Notes under the pieces: generated by a model
Databases searched by the model: none
The model's input: the letters and a program-made list of their open reading frames with translations, nothing else
What the model was told of the DNA's origin: nothing
DNA from: Chloroflexota bacterium
GTDB lineage: Bacteria > Chloroflexota > Anaerolineae > Anaerolineales > Villigracilaceae
Reading direction: 5' to 3'
Length of the DNA: 64,000 nt
Assembly: GCA_021414245.1 (NCBI GenBank)
Contig: JAIOOU010000001.1
Location: 100,371 to 164,370 of the forward strand
Shown: positions 46,659 to 55,347 of the stretch, piece after piece
How the letters are laid out: every line of letters starts with the position of its first letter
How positions within the stretch are numbered: the stretch's first letter is position 1
Translations under genes and position numbers: made by a program

Positions 46659-47690
46659 TTATACAAATTTGTTTTCGATCAGACTTTCGGCCATGGATAG
46701 AATGGCCTCCTCCGCCGGGCGGGGTGTCCATTTCAAAATGCGTTTTGCCTTTTCGCTGGATAGTTCGTAATTCCAATCGAGGCTGTCTGTGACGCGCGCG
46801 ATCTTTTTATCGAACAATGCAATGAAGCGGATCAGGAAACTTGGGAATTGCATGGTTGGGATCTTGTACCCGCGATTTGCATAACCCTTGTGCAGAATTT
46901 TCGCGATTTCCTTCAGCCATAAAACACCTCCGGAGACCAGGAATCGATTGCCGGCCGCTTCGGGCGTGGTCATGGCCAGGATGATGGCTGTCGCCACATC
47001 GCGCACATCCACGAGACCCATTTTGATTCGTCCCACGCCGGGGACTTGTCCCAGCATGTAGGTGCGGACCAATTCCACAGAGGTGCGGAAATTTTTATTA
47101 GGCACGGGTCCCAGAATCAGCGGCGGGTTGATGGTGGCGAGCTCCATTTTGTTTGTATTCTCCATCCCATTGATAAAGTCCCAGGCCGCGCGTTCCGCAA
47201 GGGTTTTACTTTTGGAATACGCGCCGATGTTGACATCCAGGTTCGACCAATCCTCTTCGGTGAAGGTTCTGTTCTCTCCATTATGGCCTGAGGAAACGGC
47301 GGCATTGGAGGAGACCTGCACGACCCGCTTGATCCCGGCTTTGTGGGCAGCCCGCAGAACCCGCAGAGTCCCTTCCACGGCGGGGATGATGAGTTCAGCT
47401 TCGTTTTTGGGTTCGAACAGCGGAAAAGGCGAGGCGATATGCAAAACACTCCCGACACCCTTCATCGCTTCGTCCCAGCCCGAATCCTGCTCCAGGTCGG
47501 CCGGGAGGATCTCCAGCCGGTCATTGGCCTGTACGAACTTTGAGATCGTTTCACGGACTTCGGCTTCCCGGGTTTGTGCCCGCACCGTGCCACGGACGCG
47601 ATACCCCTGCTGAAGCAACTGAATGATCGTATGAATGGCAAGAAAACTGCTTGCGCCGGTGACGAGAATGGGTTTGGGTGTGGTTGGCAT
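46659..47690 (-). CDS. NAD(P)-dependent extended SDR reductase
   Basis: 343 residues; start MPTTPKPILVTG at 47690. TGASSFLAIHTI replaces the usual TGxxGxxG and resembles dihydroflavonol 4-reductase and cinnamoyl-CoA reductase-like enzymes. YSKSKTLAE has the catalytic YxxxK. Substrate unknown. Starts 2 nt after the DUF92 gene ends. Confidence 0.87.
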   Translation of the reverse strand: MPTTPKPILVTGASSFLAIHTIIQLLQQGYRVRGTVRAQTREAEVRETISKFVQANDRLEILPADLEQDSGWDEAMKGVGSVLHIASPFPLFEPKNEAELIIPAVEGTLRVLRAAHKAGIKRVVQVSSNAAVSSGHNGENRTFTEEDWSNLDVNIGAYSKSKTLAERAAWDFINGMENTNKMELATINPPLILGPVPNKNFRTSVELVRTYMLGQVPGVGRIKMGLVDVRDVATAIILAMTTPEAAGNRFLVSGGVLWLKEIAKILHKGYANRGYKIPTMQFPSFLIRFIALFDKKIARVTDSLDWNYELSSEKAKRILKWTPRPAEEAILSMAESLIENKFV

Positions 47691-47692
47691 GT

Positions 47693-48493
47693 TTAGAAGA
47701 GTCCTTGAAGGAGCAGGCAGGTGAAAACCCCAAATGCGCTGCATCCGAAGTTGACCCAGTCGTTATTGAGCCAGCTCCAGCCGCGATGGAGGGTTGTGGC
47801 TGTGCCGCAGAGATGAAGAGGATGCCGCTCTGTTTCCTTTTGACAGGAAGGGCAGTAATAAATGGCCTGGAGGGTCGCGCCCAACAGTGAGTCGAAGAGG
47901 GAGCCAGCCAGTCCCGCCAGGGTCACGAGGATAAAGATCGAACCGGAACCAGGCGTCGGGTTAAGAAGGGAAGCGAGCACGCCGATGATGGCGGACCCGG
48001 TCAGGGCGGCGAAGGTGCCGGTCAGCGAGATTCCGCCCGAGGTGCCCTTTTCCACAATCTTTTTCAAGTTCGTGATGATGCGCGGCGGATGCGGATTCAA
48101 CACGCCCAGTTCGGTTGCCCACGTATCGGCATTGACCGCCGCCAGGGCGGCGGCGAATGCCATCCAGGGGAGGGTTGATTCCGGGAAAAAGAAATGCAGG
48201 GCGGCGAAAAAAGTAGCCACCCCGCCATTGCCAAAAACCTGGCCGGCGTCGCGCTCATGGCCCTTGGAAAATTTTTCATCAAGGCCTTTTTTTCGATTTT
48301 TGAAGGCGCGGCTTAATCCCGAGGAGGTGATGAAGAAAGTAAGCAGCAGGATGGCCCATTGCCAGCCGCCGATTCCGAAGATGATCGTGCCGGTCAACGC
48401 GGCTGCAAAAGCCCCGCTGCGATTAAGGCTGCGGGCTTTGTATGCCAGGAAAGCGATCAGTATTGCAAGGAGAAAGCCTGTGAATAGTTGCAT
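47693..48493 (-). CDS. DUF92 family membrane protein
   Basis: 266 residues with six or seven hydrophobic segments. LNRSGAFAAALTGTIIFGIGGW, KGHERDAGQVFGNGG and NADTWATELGVLN are the DUF92 (TIGR00297) hallmarks. Plant VTE6 of this family is phytyl-phosphate kinase, so a polyprenyl phosphate kinase role is possible. YYCPSCQKETERHPLHLCG near the end is a Cys-containing loop. Confidence 0.88.
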   Translation of the reverse strand: MQLFTGFLLAILIAFLAYKARSLNRSGAFAAALTGTIIFGIGGWQWAILLLTFFITSSGLSRAFKNRKKGLDEKFSKGHERDAGQVFGNGGVATFFAALHFFFPESTLPWMAFAAALAAVNADTWATELGVLNPHPPRIITNLKKIVEKGTSGGISLTGTFAALTGSAIIGVLASLLNPTPGSGSIFILVTLAGLAGSLFDSLLGATLQAIYYCPSCQKETERHPLHLCGTATTLHRGWSWLNNDWVNFGCSAFGVFTCLLLQGLF

Positions 48494-48536
48494 GAAGTTC
48501 TTTAGGGTTGTGCCGGACGGTTGCCCCGCAAGCGGA

Positions 48537-49445
48537 TCAGATGGGGGTTGTAATGATGAAGAGCACTGCCAGCAGGAAGAGCAGGCTGGTTAATGTGCTT
48601 GACCCCCAGACAATAAAGGCCAGCACTCTTTCCTTCTCCCAACGGTAGAAATACAGGCCGCCGATCCACCCGGCCATGGTTAGGAGCAGGCTGGCCAGGG
48701 GGAAGATGATCAATTGGGAGGATGGAACGGTTTCCAGGGCGCTGCCCACGAACTGAGGTCCCAGAGCCACGCGCGGTGTGGATGGAATGATGATGCTTGC
48801 CCAAATGAACAAACCCAGGTTGAGAAACAAGGCCGTCAGCCACAGGTAGCGAACCAACCCGCTTTGCCAGGCCAGCGAAACAATAAAAGAGGGATACTCC
48901 GATTTTGCGTCCGTGGGTGTAATGCTTCCCAATTCGGTTGCACGTGCGAAGGTCTGCATCAATCCAACGGCATCCTCCGGGGAAATGACGAAGATGCGCC
49001 GGGCAGTGGCAACCAGTAAAAGATTTTTTGAATCAGAGGCCAGGAATTCAACCGGACCCAGGTCAGGGTGGCGGCGCATTCCGACCAGCCCTCCCGGCAT
49101 GGGCAGGGGCGGCAGGTTGATGGGGTGGGTCAGGTCCCCGGCGGAGCGGATCCATTCGATGTCGGTCAGGGGAATATCCTCCACGCGCAAACCCCAGTTG
49201 ATGGCCAGGCTGTCGCGATCCATGTAATAGTCCGCGCGCAGGAGGGAATAAGCTCGATAGGCGAAGAATGGGATGGGCGCAAAGGTGATCAGGGAGACCA
49301 GCAGCGAGATCAGAAAAGCCGGTCCCACTTCACTGCGGGACAGGTTGACGAAGCCAGTGATGGCGAGGACGGCCAGAACCAGGATCACAATGCTGTGAAC
49401 GATCAGGCCGCGTTGTTTGGATGGGGGGAAGTGTCCAGTGTTCAT
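48537..49445 (-). CDS. membrane protein with PH-like domain
   Basis: 302 residues. Two N-terminal helices (about 15-30 and 42-60), then a PH-like segment (DRDSLAINWGLRVEDIPLTDIEWIRS) and two to three C-terminal helices. Start overlaps the stop of the ProRS-like gene (ATGA), so the two are translationally coupled. Function unknown. Confidence 0.75.
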   Translation of the reverse strand: MNTGHFPPSKQRGLIVHSIVILVLAVLAITGFVNLSRSEVGPAFLISLLVSLITFAPIPFFAYRAYSLLRADYYMDRDSLAINWGLRVEDIPLTDIEWIRSAGDLTHPINLPPLPMPGGLVGMRRHPDLGPVEFLASDSKNLLLVATARRIFVISPEDAVGLMQTFARATELGSITPTDAKSEYPSFIVSLAWQSGLVRYLWLTALFLNLGLFIWASIIIPSTPRVALGPQFVGSALETVPSSQLIIFPLASLLLTMAGWIGGLYFYRWEKERVLAFIVWGSSTLTSLLFLLAVLFIITTPI

Positions 49446-50653
49446 TGGGTTGACTTGATCTGCAGAAGTGTGCTCAGGTGTGAAATCAAATCCTCCAATG
49501 GAATGATCTGATTTTCCTTTTCAAGGCGCGGTTTCAATTCTACCATTCCATTTTGCAGGGCTTTCTCCCCGACCGTGATCCTGAACGGACAGCCGATCAG
49601 ATCCGCATCGTTGAATTTGACTCCGGCACGCTCGTCACGGTCATCGAGCAGGGTGGAAATTCCGCGGCTTTGCAGTTGGCTGTAAAGCTCCCGGGCTTTG
49701 GCACTGGTATCGATTTGTTTGCCGGGAACATGCATGAGATACACGTCAAATGGGCTGGTGGATATCGGAAGGCACAATCCTTTTTCGTCGCGGTGAGACT
49801 CCGCCAGCGCCAGCAGGATATTCTCGAAATTGAATTCGGAACCTGCAGTCAATGGAAAAGCGGAGTGGATCGCAAGCGGACTGCCGCACTCGCTGCAGGG
49901 GTCGCCGGCTCCAGCCTGCACAAGGTCCGCAACGATCTCGGCGGTGTAATCACGCGGGAGATTTGCATGTTTGAAATGATAGCCCGCCTCGTTTGCGCCG
50001 GCGGCGAGATTTTTCGAATGGGGGATCAGGTCGTCCACAAGGATGAGTGCATCCTTCAATCCAATGGGGGAGGCATAGCCAGGCACTGCGCCTGACTTGA
50101 GGATCTCCTCGCCGGTGGCGGCACGCACATTACCTGCCAGATGCCTTAATTTTTCCTCGCTTAACTGCATGTCCCCACGTACGACGACGAAGACAAAACG
50201 GCTGTCTGCGATTCGCGTGTACATCAAAGCCTTGGCCGTTTTTTCCCTGGGTACACCAAGGAAATTCGCCAGAGACTCAATGGTGCTGCAATCGGGCGTG
50301 GATATTTTTTCGAGGCGAAGCTCTGGATCGGGCGGGGGGATCATTTTTTTGAATTTTGCAAGTCCGAGGCGTTCCGTATATTGACAGGCCTCGCAGTGAA
50401 TAATCTCCTGCGGACCGGTTGGAAGCATGAAAAAAATTTCTGTTTTGCTCTGTACAAGAGGAAGGGATAGTTTGGAAAAAAAGGATGGGCTGGCGGATAA
50501 GCCGCGTAACCTGTCAATGGCCTGTTTTCCAAGGGCCAGCAGTTCATTTTCACGGGTCAGATAGCCCGCCCGAACGAGAAAGGCGAATCCCTGGGTGCGG
50601 GCATTATTGGGGGCTTCCCGCTGTGTTTGAATATGGAGGTCTGTATATTTCAT
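49442..50653 (-). CDS. ProRS-like protein lacking the synthetic catalytic core
   Basis: 403 residues; a full bacterial prolyl-tRNA synthetase has about 570. Recognisable: the Cys loop CEACQYTERLGLAKFKK, the YbaK-like editing domain (about 125-240: STPDCSTIESLANFLGVP, VVVRGDMQLSEEKL), the CSECGSPL strand, and the anticodon-binding domain near the end. Missing: motif 2 with the catalytic Arg, and motif 3 (the MGCYGIGVSR stretch reads AGSEFNFENILLA). It may edit mischarged tRNA-Pro or be a regulatory relic. Another ProRS must supply charging. Confidence 0.8.
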   Translation of the reverse strand: MKYTDLHIQTQREAPNNARTQGFAFLVRAGYLTRENELLALGKQAIDRLRGLSASPSFFSKLSLPLVQSKTEIFFMLPTGPQEIIHCEACQYTERLGLAKFKKMIPPPDPELRLEKISTPDCSTIESLANFLGVPREKTAKALMYTRIADSRFVFVVVRGDMQLSEEKLRHLAGNVRAATGEEILKSGAVPGYASPIGLKDALILVDDLIPHSKNLAAGANEAGYHFKHANLPRDYTAEIVADLVQAGAGDPCSECGSPLAIHSAFPLTAGSEFNFENILLALAESHRDEKGLCLPISTSPFDVYLMHVPGKQIDTSAKARELYSQLQSRGISTLLDDRDERAGVKFNDADLIGCPFRITVGEKALQNGMVELKPRLEKENQIIPLEDLISHLSTLLQIKSTQ

Positions 50654-50667
50654 GGATTAAATAGGAT

Positions 50668-50690
50668 GGGACACAGCGCCGCTGTGTCCC
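50668..50690. terminator. hairpin between bactofilin and the ProRS-like gene
   Basis: Perfect 10-bp stem gggacacagc / gctgtgtccc with a 3-nt loop; no T run, so termination is uncertain. Confidence 0.45.
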
Positions 50691-50702
50691 GGTGGGTGAG
50701 GG

Positions 50703-51254
50703 TTATGCCGCGCCTTTTTTCTTGCGCACGACCTTTTGGGTTGATTCGATCACTGGCACAGGTGCGGGTGCGGCGGGCTCAGGCTCCGGAATGACGATCT
50801 TCTGGGTCGAGGCAATGGATTCTGCCTGGGCGGCCTCGGATGGCGTGGACTCGGGAGCAGGCTCAAGGTCCAGCTCGACCGTTTCTTCCATCCGGATTTG
50901 ACCGCGCAGGAAGGCGCCTTCCTCGGTCACAAAGGCGGTCGTGACAACATCCCCCCAAACACGGCCCGAGGAGCGGATCTCCAGCTTTTGGGTGGTGATG
51001 TTGCCGCGCACGGCTCCTGCCACAATGACGGTATTGGCGCGCACATTTTGACAGGTGACCCGCCCTGTTTCGCCGACGACCAGCATGCCGCGCAGGGCGA
51101 TCTCGCCTTCAAATGCCCCCTCGATTCGCACGCCGCCTGAACCATTGATACTTCCGTGCCAGACCACGCCCGCACCGAGCACGGAGGTGATGCGCTCAAC
51201 GGCCTGAGAGGGTTGCGAACTGGCTTCTGTGGGGGTGCTGTTACGTTTAAACAT
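50703..51254 (-). CDS. bactofilin
   Basis: 183 residues. Central beta-helix core (GVVWHGSINGSGGVRIEGAF, split, then ALRGMLVVGETGRVTCQNV and VRGNITTQKLEIRSSG) that forms polar filaments. Flanked by disordered tails: Thr/Gln/Ser at the start and Pro/Ala/Glu at the end. Bactofilins organise wall enzymes and cell shape. Likely leaderless (see 51264-51269). Confidence 0.93.
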   Translation of the reverse strand: MFKRNSTPTEASSQPSQAVERITSVLGAGVVWHGSINGSGGVRIEGAFEGEIALRGMLVVGETGRVTCQNVRANTVIVAGAVRGNITTQKLEIRSSGRVWGDVVTTAFVTEEGAFLRGQIRMEETVELDLEPAPESTPSEAAQAESIASTQKIVIPEPEPAAPAPVPVIESTQKVVRKKKGAA

Positions 51255-51263
51255 ATGCTGGTA

Positions 51264-51269
51264 ATTTTA
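51264..51269 (-). promoter_or_regulatory. -10 box of likely leaderless bactofilin gene
   Basis: Minus strand cggTAAAAT, 9 nt before the ATG at 51254. Confidence 0.55.
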
Positions 51270-51280
51270 CCGTAGAAAAC

Positions 51281-51317
51281 AAAAAGGGCGGACGGCACAC
51301 AAAAGCGCCGCCCGCCC
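51281..51317 (-). terminator. terminator after fabI
   Basis: Minus strand: stem gggcgggcggc / gccgtccgccc (one mismatch), then tttttgtttt. It ends the fabI transcript and overlaps the upstream part of the bactofilin promoter region. Confidence 0.75.
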
Positions 51318-51333
51318 GGGGAATCGTTAATTC

Positions 51334-52131
<798 letters not shown>

Positions 52132-52155
52132 TTGTTTCTCCTCGATATCCAGTTG

Positions 52156-52641
52156 TTATTTTTTGGTTTGAGCTTCCGTCATGAATTCCCAAACCAGCCC
52201 GTGAGCGATCAGAATTAATAATACGATCAGCAGCCCCTCCACTTGCAGGGGGGTCAGGCCGGTCAGGCTGGCACCCAGGCCGGGGGCAATCCCGAAGATG
52301 ATCACCAGGGCATACAGAAGGATCACCACCCAGTGATTCCGGCGAAAGAAACCAGCGGATTTTAAATGACGGGTCTTTCGAATCAGTTTGCCGGTGGTCC
52401 ACATGCCCATGCCGGCCGCCAGCACAAAGACCATCTGCCAGATTAATTTGCTGGATCCGCCCACCTGGGCGCCCAGCGCCATCAGGCCAGGGATCAGAAA
52501 GGATGAATAAACTCCTCCAGCCAGGGAACGAGTTGATTCATCGTCGAACCATTCTTTGTGCGATTGAACCACATTCCACCACAGGCCGACAAGGGCAAAA
52601 CAGGTCCCGGCTACGATCGAGTAAAAAGCAGTGGTATCCAT
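52156..52641 (-). CDS. hypothetical membrane protein, 161 aa
   Basis: Four hydrophobic segments (YSIVAGTCFALVGLWW, SFLIPGLMALGA, IWQMVFVLAAGMGM, HWVVILLYALVIIFG) and a fifth near LLIVLLILIAHGLVW. The charged loop SHKEWFDDESTRSLAG is conserved-looking. 24 nt upstream of fabI in the same direction and 2 nt after the glycosylase gene. No family recognised. Confidence 0.75.
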   Translation of the reverse strand: MDTTAFYSIVAGTCFALVGLWWNVVQSHKEWFDDESTRSLAGGVYSSFLIPGLMALGAQVGGSSKLIWQMVFVLAAGMGMWTTGKLIRKTRHLKSAGFFRRNHWVVILLYALVIIFGIAPGLGASLTGLTPLQVEGLLIVLLILIAHGLVWEFMTEAQTKK

Positions 52642-52643
52642 TT

Positions 52644-53240
52644 TTATCTCTCCGTGTTAAGCTGGTCTTTTACCAAAAAACGCCAGGGTTTTGAAAACCA
52701 TGGCTCCGGTGTCTTATTTAAACCCACCCGGGGGCCAATCGTCACGCTTTTGTCTGGGACCAAAACCCCCGTTTCGATCCACAATCTCGAATTTGCCTCC
52801 GTCAATGGGAGATAATTCTCGCTTTTGGTAATTCCCAGCGCCTGGGTCAGTTTTCCAGGGCCTAATGTGTCGCGTCCCAGACGTCTTTCCATCATGACTG
52901 CAATCCCTTCCACGGGCTGAATCGCCCGTACCAGGACCGCGGCCGGAAATCCCTCTGCTTCAGTGACTGCGTTTAACATCCAGTGGCTACCATAGGTGAA
53001 GTAGACATAGGCATGTCCCGCGGGGCCAAACATCGGGTCGGTTCGGATCGTCCTGCCCGCCTTGGCATGGCTGGCGAGGTCGTCAAAGCCAAAGTATGCC
53101 TCGGTTTCGGTGATCAAGCCGACAAGCCTTACCCCATCCAAAATCCGGACCAGACGCGCACCGATCAATTGGCGTGCAACGGTCAGGGTGGGACGATTAA
53201 AGAATGCAGCCGGCAGGGGGGATGGTTGCGATCTAGCCAC
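52644..53240 (-). CDS. DNA-3-methyladenine glycosylase (AAG/MPG family)
   Basis: 198 residues from a GTG at 53240. Base-excision enzyme for alkylated purines. LIGARLVRILDGVRLVG, ITETEAYFGFDDLASHA with the catalytic Glu, and GHAYVYFTYGSHWMLN fit the MPG fold. Immediately upstream of the membrane protein gene. Confidence 0.93.
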   Translation of the reverse strand: MARSQPSPLPAAFFNRPTLTVARQLIGARLVRILDGVRLVGLITETEAYFGFDDLASHAKAGRTIRTDPMFGPAGHAYVYFTYGSHWMLNAVTEAEGFPAAVLVRAIQPVEGIAVMMERRLGRDTLGPGKLTQALGITKSENYLPLTEANSRLWIETGVLVPDKSVTIGPRVGLNKTPEPWFSKPWRFLVKDQLNTER

Positions 53241-53262
53241 AGGAACGAATAAGGTTCATAAA

Positions 53263-54186
53263 TTATTTAAATCTGACATCCCGTTGAAGTGTTAAGCGCA
53301 AGCCCTCTTCCAGTTTAATGGAGGGCGCAAACCGCAGTTTCTCCCTGGCAAGATTCAGGTCCGCCTTCATGCGTGAGACCCCGCCTGAAGTCTGGTTATT
53401 GTAGACGACATTGGCCTTGCTATTGGTCACTCCCAGCACAATGCGGACCAGGTCGCGGACGGAAGTCTCCATACCAGAGCCGACATTAATGACCAGGTTA
53501 TTAATGTTTGGTGCCGTGGAGGCCGCCACCATGGCGCTGATGACATCGTCCACATAAATATAATCACGGGTTTGATTTCCATCGCCGTGGGCCACAAGGG
53601 TGCCGCCGCGCAGGGCCTGTCGAAGATAGTGCGGCACCACGGGTGGGTGCGAAGGCGGCAGGTGTTGACCCGGTCCATAGGCATTGAAGATGCGCAGGCT
53701 GACCGTTTCGATACCCCAAAGCCGGCCGATCGTGCGGACGTAATACTCCGCTGCAAGTTTTGAGACCGCATAAGGGGAGCGTGGATTGGGTGTGGCGGAC
53801 TCACTGAGTGTGGAGTCGGCCAGGTCACCGTACACCGCTCCGGACGAAGCTAGAACGACGCGTTTCACTCCGACATCCCGGATGGCCTCCATCAATGCCA
53901 CGGTTCCACCCACATTGACCGTATTGTAGTCGCGCGGGTAGAGCACTGATTCCTGAACCGAGACGCGCGCCGCGAGATGATAGACCACATCCACATCCTG
54001 AAGCAGGGTCCACAACTTGGGTCGGTCGCTCACGTCCCCGCGGGTAAAGTGCACATCCGGAACCAGCGCCTGCGGATCTCCTGTGGAAAGATCATCGAGA
54101 CCGCGCACCTGGTGACCTTCGCGGGCGAGGTGGTTGGCAAGCGAAGAGCCGAGGAATCCCGCGGCTCCGGTGATTAGAAAGTTCAT
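53263..54186 (-). CDS. NAD-dependent epimerase/dehydratase (UDP-glucose 4-epimerase-like)
   Basis: 307 residues. TGAAGFLGSSLA for NAD, DDLSTG, ASSGAVYGD and the catalytic YAVSK with RIFNAYGPGQ. Sugar-nucleotide epimerase or dehydratase of the extended SDR family; galE-like but substrate unknown. Leaderless start (54196-54201). Confidence 0.88.
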   Translation of the reverse strand: MNFLITGAAGFLGSSLANHLAREGHQVRGLDDLSTGDPQALVPDVHFTRGDVSDRPKLWTLLQDVDVVYHLAARVSVQESVLYPRDYNTVNVGGTVALMEAIRDVGVKRVVLASSGAVYGDLADSTLSESATPNPRSPYAVSKLAAEYYVRTIGRLWGIETVSLRIFNAYGPGQHLPPSHPPVVPHYLRQALRGGTLVAHGDGNQTRDYIYVDDVISAMVAASTAPNINNLVINVGSGMETSVRDLVRIVLGVTNSKANVVYNNQTSGGVSRMKADLNLAREKLRFAPSIKLEEGLRLTLQRDVRFK

Positions 54187-54195
54187 AGGAAAAGG

Positions 54196-54201
54196 ATTAT
54201 A
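54196..54201 (-). promoter_or_regulatory. -10 box of likely leaderless epimerase gene
   Basis: Minus strand gggTATAAT, 9 nt before the ATG at 54186. Confidence 0.6.
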
Positions 54202-54227
54202 CCCGTAATAAAGGTGCCTGTTTTTGA

Positions 54228-54256
54228 TTGACTCTAATAGGGTAGTGTGTTATCTT
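54228..54256 (+). promoter_or_regulatory. possible promoter of cspA
   Basis: TTGACT, 17-bp spacer, TATCTT. It would give a leader of about 140 nt before cspA. Confidence 0.45.
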
Positions 54257-54296
54257 TACTGGCAAGTAGGAAACAGTAAGTTACGTTGGTTTGAAG

Positions 54297-54339
54297 AACA
54301 GCCACAGCTCACGGTTTATCTGTGGGCTGTTTTGTTTTG
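54297..54339 (+). promoter_or_regulatory. terminator-like hairpin in the cspA leader
   Basis: aacagccacag (54297-54307) pairs with ctgtgggctgtt (54320-54331, one bulged G), followed by ttgttttg. Located between the probable promoter and cspA, so it could act as an attenuator or thermosensor. Confidence 0.5.
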
Positions 54340-54401
54340 ACCTCCGATGGAACAAACAGAACTACCTAACAATTTTTTTCAATTGCCAAAGGAGGCAAAA
54401 A

Positions 54402-54614
54402 ATGTCTGATCGTATAACTGGTACAGTAAAGTGGTTCAATGGTGACAAGGGCTTCGGCTTCATCGAGCGCGAAGGCGGACCGGATGTCTTCGTCCATTTC
54501 TCCGCCATTCAGGGCGAAGGTTTCAAAAACCTCACCGAAGGCCAGAAGGTCGAGTTCGTGGTTGAGAAGGGCCCTAAGGGTCCCCAGGCTTCGAACGTTA
54601 CCATTTTGAGCTAA
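54402..54614 (+). CDS. cspA: cold shock protein
   Basis: 70 residues; start [12 protein letters not shown] with aaggagg. RNP1 KGFGFIE and RNP2 VFVHFSAI are intact. Single-strand nucleic acid chaperone that melts RNA hairpins in the cold. Its long leader (140 nt) and neighbourhood to a DEAD helicase on the other strand fit a cold-response locus. Confidence 0.96.
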   Translation: MSDRITGTVKWFNGDKGFGFIEREGGPDVFVHFSAIQGEGFKNLTEGQKVEFVVEKGPKGPQASNVTILS

Positions 54615-54622
54615 ATAAAAAT

Positions 54623-54656
54623 AAAAGAGCCGGCTGCGAAAGCAGCCGGCTCTTTT
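54623..54656. terminator. bidirectional terminator after cspA
   Basis: 14-15-bp stem aaaagagccggctgc / gcagccggctctttt with a gaaa loop; between convergent genes. Confidence 0.9.
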
Positions 54657-54667
54657 GATTTAATTTT

Positions 54668-55267
54668 TTATTCCCGGTTGTTGACCGTTTCCAATTTGAC
54701 ATTGTTTGCCAGCCTGTGCATGCACTCACCCCAGATCTCCTGCGGGTAGACGATCGCGTTCGTCCCGGGCAGCTGTTCCATGGACAGGCCTGTATTCAGA
54801 TTGATCCCGATCTGTTGATAGGCCTTGTAGATCAGCTGGCTGCAATAAAAAGCATGCTCGGTCTCGGCATTCAGGAAATTTAAATTATAGGGTTTGCCGA
54901 CCTGGTTGAGACAATAGCGCGCCACGATCATACGCATCTCATTTTCCTCCTCCTCGGTGAATCCCTGACCTTCAAGAGGGGAGGCGATGCCGTAAAAGGT
55001 GTCAAACAACATTCCGCGTTGACGGGCCATGCGTTCGGTGTTCCAGTTCGAATCCGGCATGTCGAAGCTGATCACGCCGCGTGACCCGGCTTCGACGCAG
55101 CGGCCTGCCGGTCCGACATACATGGCTACATGGTCCACATCCCCTGGCACCAGACGCCCGACCAGGCGCCAGAATTCGCCCGGCAATATGTCGGGCTTGC
55201 CGTTCATGGTGCAGATGATGTCGCCTGTTTGTGCGGTCAAGCCTTCAATTTCAAATGTATGGATCAT
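54668..55267 (-). CDS. YiiX-like permuted papain-fold hydrolase
   Basis: 199 residues. Circularly permuted NlpC/P60-like fold of the YiiX/YaeF type: GDVDHVAMYVG with His46, and AFYCSQLIYKAY with the nucleophile Cys142. Such enzymes hydrolyse amide bonds in lipids or peptides. No signal peptide is visible. Confidence 0.85.
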   Translation of the reverse strand: MIHTFEIEGLTAQTGDIICTMNGKPDILPGEFWRLVGRLVPGDVDHVAMYVGPAGRCVEAGSRGVISFDMPDSNWNTERMARQRGMLFDTFYGIASPLEGQGFTEEEENEMRMIVARYCLNQVGKPYNLNFLNAETEHAFYCSQLIYKAYQQIGINLNTGLSMEQLPGTNAIVYPQEIWGECMHRLANNVKLETVNNRE

Positions 55268-55347
55268 GGTTCACCGTACTCACTATACGTAATCCTACCC
55301 AAAATGTTTCAAATAAAAACCCGCCTCTTCGGAGACGGGTTTTTGAA

